39,930 bases of DNA, taken from the NCBI GenBank assembly GCA_000697665.1, contig KL197768.1, positions 99,547-139,476 on the forward strand, in the 5' to 3' direction. The notes under the pieces are model-generated. The model had not been told where the DNA came from. It was given only the letters and a program-made list of their open reading frames with translations, and ran no database searches. Numbering within the stretch: the stretch's first letter is position 1; every line of letters starts with the position of its first letter. The stretch comes from Jaapia argillacea MUCL 33604 (Eukaryota; Basidiomycota; Agaricomycetes; Jaapiales; Jaapiaceae). The translations under genes and the position numbers were made by a program. Shown here one piece after another: positions 34,893 through 39,930 of this stretch.

Positions 34893-35240
34893 CGGTGAGG
34901 GGGACGTGAGGGCGGAGATTGAATTCATGTTGAACCCAACCTTGGCCTCCGGTCCCCTCAGGCTGCCAGCACTCTGGCTTCTCTCGACCTCATCTACGTA
35001 GCGCCCTGGTGGTGGTGCTGTGGTGGCGTCAGAAAAATGTGTCACTGACAAGCACTGGTCCCCGCCAGCACTGCAGAAGTCCCACTTCACCACACGTCTC
35101 GACGTTTGACTTCCTGAGGTTTCTGTCTACTGCAGTAGTGCTATTATCTTGGACTTGTCTACGCTTGTGACTGAGTTCTCCAACCCAACGTCGCCTTCGA
35201 ATATCACTTTTTGAAGGATATAACCCATCATCAGTCATCC
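34893..35240 (+). repeat. Upstream region shared by kinase copies B and C
   Basis: GGCGGAGATTGAATTCATG, ACGTAGCGCCC, a TTGTGACT...GAGTTCTCCAA segment and AGTCATCCATG occur here and at 37531-37970 in the same order and orientation, at somewhat different spacing. The segmental copy therefore included the promoter. Confidence 0.7.
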
Positions 35241-36218
35241 ATGCAGCCCTGGATACACCTTCGAACCAAGGAAATAGTATCGAAACGAGATAGTTTTGTG
35301 ATCAAGCCTGATGAAGTTGGCGTCAACCGCGAAGCCCTTCTTGATGAAGGAGTTTTTAGAGCCGTGTACCGCGGTCACTGGGGAGAACATCTTGTCTCGA
35401 GGTATTCCCGCTAAGGTGTCTATGATCGTCCAGTTGTCTCCGTTTTCCTCCTAACTCGCTCTAGCTTCTTCAGAAGGAAGTTGATGTATGGAAAGACCTT
35501 CGACACGCAAACATTGTAGAGTTCTATGGGTACAACTATTCCTCTGTCCCGATGTTCCTAGTGTCTTCCCTCAAGGAGGAAGGTGACGCTCTGACGTTTC
35601 TCTTGAGTAATCCTGATGCCAACAGAGCAAAGTTGGTATGTATTGATTAGCTCCATGAAGCACCCCCGGGCTTGCAATCTCTCCATTGTCATTCGACTGT
35701 TCACGGTGATCTGAAGGCGGTGAGCTGTCCCACCCTCGTCCCTGAGTCAGATCGTGATGACCTTCATTGGCCAATATAGCTCAATATTTTGGTGGACAAA
35801 CACGGGATCGCATGTTTATGTGATTTTGGTTATCGTTGGTTAGAATGCACTCCAGAAGAACCACTTGGGAGAGGACGGAGATTGGTCAATGTCGAGCGAG
35901 TCAGATCTCAAATGGCCATGTATTGTGTATTTTACATGTTCTAACCCTCCTTGTCGCCGTCGAGTGTTGTAGCAACGATTGGAACAGGGCAGCAGGCGTG
36001 ACGAGTGGTCACAAATTTGGTTGGGACAAATAAAACGAAAAATCTGATTGTTCACGGAATTATGCAAACGGCAGTATCGCGAAGCCGTGTATTCCTGTCC
36101 GGGACCGAGCGGTGCTTCACACTTCGCTAGACCTATCAAATCCCTTACAACACGCTACGAACGCTTTGGTAGACGTGACGATCTGGAGGAGTTGGTAAAG
36201 GTTCGTGTTGAGGAATAG
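35241..36218 (+). pseudogene. Decayed kinase-TPR gene (copy B)
   Basis: The start matches copy C, but the glycine loop GEGGFGTV is DEGVFRAV. About 17 bases are missing after GEH, removing the catalytic lysine segment DVAVKV and shifting the frame. Exon 2 (KEVDVWKDLRH to NRAKL) is well kept. The next intron has shrunk to about 15 nt. HGDLKA and NILVD remain, and DFG continues as DFGYRW. Similarity to copy C is lost near 35845. A TPR remnant (SLTTRYERFGRRDDLEEL) follows, closely like the last repeat of copy A, and ends with TAG at 36218. So the ancestor was a kinase-TPR fusion, and the region from the activation loop to the penultimate repeats was deleted. Confidence 0.82.
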
Positions 36219-37968
36219 TAGATGGGATGTCAGCCCCGAGGTTATGTTGGTCGCGGCTCACACTGAGATCCTCGACTTCGAGACAGCGAGAGCGAATCGT
36301 TAGACTCGGGACTCGTCGAGGCCTCGTTGGGAGACTTGAGAATTAAGGGGTTGAGTTAGCTTTGGGTGGAGTTCGATGAAAGAGTGTTTTGTTTTGGACT
36401 CATATGTATTGGACTCGGAACGTAATTCATGTCGTGAGCGTTCCTTTAGTTACTGTTTTTCTTGAGCCTTTTCTTAGGACCCTCATGTCGACCTACCTCA
36501 TACTAGTACTAGGAAGAGATGACTGTGCTTTCTCTCCGTGAAATCATTTCACATTGGGATACATAGAAGGTATGTTAGTTGCTCACGAGACCTCACCTTC
36601 ATCGGTCTGAGTATAGCCGTGGCGTCCATCGTTGATCTATGGATGCAGATCTCCTCCAATTGACTCGCCTCCGTCTTCAAAGTCGACAGTTGACGTCTGC
36701 CCTGTCTACACCCAAACGGCCTTACTATATCCCCATCTCCTCGTCGACAACCAACCCCGGCCTCTGGCTTACCCAAGTTCACCGACAGTCGAGTCAGTTC
36801 GACATCCCTTGGCTTCGTCTGAGATCACGGAATTCGTTGTGTATTCGTTACATACCGCGATGTTGATCTCGCGGCCGTAGATGCTCCCGAGGGTTCGTCA
36901 TGCTTCACATGAAATCTCCCTCGTTTCACATCGTACAGGATGCGGAGATATGAGGAAAGGGTGAATATCTTGGTGTTGAGATGTGTAGAGTTGGTATGCT
37001 CGGATAAATCATCATGGTAAAATCGGTTGCGAAAGTGGTGTCGGAGTTGTCGGTCAGCGTTCAAATGAAATAAGTTGGTTATTTGCGACGACTGGGCGTT
37101 CATCTGAGATAGTTTCCACGAAAATTGAATCCGTGAGCTCGTCAAATTGCAGGCTCAATGATACTGAGAACAGGACAGAAGCTGTGTAGTTAGCTGTTGG
37201 GTTGATGGCGAGAGGCATCCCGGCGAAATGAACGCGCTGGCAGGTGAAACCTTGGCTTTATGATAAGAAGGTTCTGGGTCTGCTAGGCTCCTCAGCACCC
37301 GAGCTCGTAACTGCCTCCCTGTCCAGCCTCAACCTACAGGTTCCATCGTGGGGTCCTAGGGAGTTGGGCGAGTTGTAAGTAGTGGGGAGGAAATAATGAC
37401 GCGGTTGCAGCTGTGCGGTGAATCTTTCATTGTCAGAGTCTTTCAACAACTAATATGCTGGGCTGGCGGCTGGTCATGGCGTCGGGGCGATGGGCGGGAT
37501 GCCGACGAACTACTCGGGGTCGGTGGCCGAGGCGGAGATTGAATTCATGATGGATCTAACTTGATCTCCACCACGCAAGGTTGACGCAAGCAGTTGCCTC
37601 GTCCCCTTCCCGTCCCTTGTACAAGTTGTGTACAAGTTGTAATTCTGGTTTGGATTCATACACCTGGACTCGAGAGCTCATATACGTAGCGCCCCGGTGG
37701 CAGACCTTTTTAAACATCAGAAGAATACAGTGTCAATCCCAACCACAGTTCCGTCTCTTCGACTTCTGTCGAGATCCGTCTACAGCTCGGACAGCAGAAT
37801 CCTCACTATACGCCTCAAATTTTGGTAGGCAGTCGAGACTTTCATCTCTTTGCAAGTGCTACTATTTTCTGGGTCTTGTCTACATTTGTGACTCACTACG
37901 TGAGTTCTCCAAGCCAACATCGTCTTCGGACACCGCTGTTCGAGGGTATTGCCCATCTATAGTCATCC
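36219..37968. other. Intergenic between kinase copies B and C, including copy C upstream repeat
   Basis: Open frames at 36639-36866 (plus) and 36825-37145 (minus) show no domain. From 37531 onward the sequence matches the region upstream of copy B. A perfect tandem repeat of an 11-mer (GTACAAGTTGT twice) lies at 37619-37640. Confidence 0.5.
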
Positions 37969-39076
37969 ATGGCGTCTGGAATACAGCTTCGAACCACTGA
38001 AGTAAGAGTATCAACACAAGATAATTTTATAATCCAGCCCAATGAAGTCAACATCAACCAAGAAGCCCTGCTTGGCGAAGGAGGTTTTGGAACCGTGTAC
38101 CGCGGTCGTTGGGGAGGACATGATGTGGCCGTTAAAGTGTTGCCGCGAGGTATTCCCGCCAAGGTGCGTACGATCGCTCGGTGGTTCTCCCATTTTCTGA
38201 TCACTCGATCTAGCTTCTTCAGAAAGAAGTTAATGTGTGGAAGGACCTTCGACACCCGAACATTGTAGAGTTCTACGGCTACAACTATTCCTCGGCCCCG
38301 ATGTTCTTATTGTCTTCTCTCAAGGAGGAAGGTGACGCTCTGACGTTTCTCCTAAGTAATCCTGATGCTAATAGGGCAAAGCCGGTATGTATTCGAGCTT
38401 CTGCTACGATTGTGACTGATTTGGATTTTTGTCCTCCCAATAGCTATATGACGTATCCCTGGGCTTGCAATATCTCCATTCCCATTCGATTGTTCACGCC
38501 GATCTGAAGGCGGTGAGTTGCCCCACCCTCGTCCCTGAGTGAGGTAGTAATGACACTCATTGGTCAATATAGCTCAACATCCTGGTGGACAAACACGGCA
38601 TCGCATGTTTGTGTGATTTTGGGTTATCCTTGGTTCGAATGCATACGACTTCAAATACCTCCAATAGCATCAATTCCGGAGGCCAAGGGACATTACGATG
38701 GATGGCTCCAGAGCAAATGGATGGCGGCAGAGCCACTCTGAAGTCCGATATCTACAGCTTTGGCATGACCATCTACGAGGCGAGTTGTATTCAACAACCC
38801 AACTTTGTCATCATCTAACTTTTTTGCTAGGTATATACCGAGTCTGCGCCGTTTCCTCATCTCCCAAACGACCTAGTGTATGCGTATATCACCAAGGAGG
38901 ATCGGCGACCTCGACGCCCATCCGATCCAGAGGTTATATCCCACGGGTTGGACGACACCATGTGGGACATCGTCGTGGAGTCACTATGGGAAGTAAGTCA
39001 ACTGAAAAAGAGTGACAGAAGCTCAGCGAAACCAGTGTCCGCCGCTCTCAAAAGGAGTGCCCACGAGTGCCCATAG
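37969..39076 (+). CDS. TKL Ser/Thr kinase without TPRs (copy C)
   Basis: Exons from ATG 37969 give a kinase: GEGGFGTVYRG, HDVAVKV, RHPNIVEFYGY, VHADLKALNILVD, CDFGLSL, WMAPEQM, SDIYSFGMTIYE, then VYTESAPFPHLP. It ends HGLDDTMWDIVVESLWE and a short odd tail stopping at TAG 39076. Catalytic Lys, Asp, Asn and DFG are present. The fourth intron needs a GC donor (GAG|GCGAGT) and a TTTGCTAG acceptor; copy A has a normal GT there. The C-lobe is cut short: the usual CW...ERP segment is replaced by ESLWEVSQLKK, and the TPR array of copies A and B is absent. The stop codon lies in a hairpin at 39063-39083. It is probably a truncated but possibly expressed kinase. Confidence 0.75.
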
Positions 39077-39172
39077 CACTCGTACGACAAGTGCCTTGGA
39101 CACTTTTCTGACGAGTGCCGTGTGCTCTGGACTGGACATGATTGCTATTTAACATCCAGAGCAGACAGCACT
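39063..39172. repeat. Hairpin-forming inverted repeats at the truncated end of kinase copy C
   Basis: ACGAGTGC (39063-39070) pairs with GCACTCGT (39076-39083) across a 5-base loop. ACGAGTGCC recurs at 39111-39119. An 18-bp inverted repeat with two mismatches joins 39114-39131 and 39155-39172 across 23 bases. This may be the edge of a small insertion or a folded RNA element; no transposon is identified. Confidence 0.55.
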
Positions 39173-39930
39173 TCTTTTCGAGGGGGTGGCACTGTTTTTG
39201 AGTGAAGGCATCCCTCTAAAAAGAACGACGATGTTATTTCTTTGTAGCGTCCCGAGCACTCAAATTGAATAGCGTCCGGGGCTCATTTTGAAGTGTTATC
39301 ATCACTCCTCGTTAGTAGCCCTGACACTTCTTCTCTCAGAGGATTAGACAGTCGATTAAATTGAAGAAAGCACTCTATTTTCAAGTACAATGAGTCCAAT
39401 ACATGGGCCATACACGACGCCATCCAGTTTCACCCAAGCAATCCAATCACCAAGCAGGGAGAGGGAACACCACCATATTGGAGTGTCGGGAGGAAGGCCG
39501 CAGAACAACGGATACGAGAACCTTAGAGTTTGGAGCTGGTTGGGTTAGGGCTCAATATCTGGAGGAGTTTACGAACCTCAGGCTCCGAAGACGAATCGAC
39601 GATCATAAAGACATGACTGAACTTGAGTGGAGTCTCGCTTTCGGTGAGATCCGGCGCAATACAATTCAACTTCGCTGAGACAGGGATGAAATATGGAAAC
39701 CTTTGAGCAAGAGTTATGTGAGGAATACAGATGAACGGACCTGTTTCGCTTGAGGAAACTCAAGTGACATTAATGTGCGTGCAAGGAGGGCCTGATTTTC
39801 AGATGAAGATTAAGACCCCGTCGTGAATTTCGACCCTTCTGGGTATTGAGGGTCCTGCATGCCATGTGGTAAGTATCACATGCTTGCGGGAGACGATCTG
39901 AGAAGGGGTATGACCTCACATGACAGGGGA
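39173..39930. other. Right end, no supported gene
   Basis: A plus-strand frame at 39403-39678 (91 codons) is open but has no domain and no upstream exon. No TPR sequence follows kinase copy C, unlike copies A and B. Confidence 0.45.

Noticed and set aside
35636-35652. Functional intron in kinase copy B
   Set aside because: Only about 15 nt lie between the GTATGT and the AG, too short to splice; it is a deletion remnant.
1-39930. CRISPR array, operons or ribosome binding sites
   Set aside because: The genes are spliced and eukaryotic; no spaced direct-repeat array was seen.

Overview
The window is nuclear DNA of a filamentous fungus, almost certainly a basidiomycete (probably Agaricomycetes). 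Genes are split by many short GT-AG introns of about 50-65 bp. The protein families fit this group: DLDEA-type TPR arrays, P-loop GTPases with a DSQG switch motif, and large sets of tyrosine-kinase-like (TKL) Ser/Thr kinases. I cannot name a species. No rRNA, tRNA or CRISPR array was recognised.

Layout. About 0.9-4.2 kb holds a doubtful small minus-strand gene and a plus-strand kinase-TPR gene with broken frames. From 5.1 to 15.6 kb a block is duplicated: a short-chain dehydrogenase/reductase (SDR, plus strand) faces a minus-strand kinase gene. Copy one (5135-9695) is a broken SDR plus a GTPase-kinase fusion. Copy two (11277-15550) is a frame-shifted SDR plus a pseudokinase-kinase gene. A retrotransposon Gag fragment and a possible membrane protein follow (16.5-17.6 kb), then a third kinase gene whose long N-terminal region I do not recognise (18.2-21.6 kb).

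From 22.5 to 33.5 kb the content changes: an EH-like/proline-rich scaffold protein, a small single-pass membrane protein, a secreted PLC-like phosphodiesterase, and one or two large unrecognised genes. The right end (34.9-39.1 kb) carries two more copies of the kinase-TPR gene. One is a decayed pseudogene that still keeps a scrap of TPR. The other is a kinase without TPRs, ending in hairpin-rich sequence.

Main message: the window is a nursery of signalling kinases. One C-terminal kinase cassette is joined to at least three different N-terminal modules (GTPase, pseudokinase, novel region). For two of the genes the point where homology stops lies in the inter-domain linker. This resembles modular sensor-plus-kinase evolution of innate-immunity or self-recognition genes, but that role is inference. 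All exon joins were made by hand from splice signals, reading frame and comparison between paralogues.
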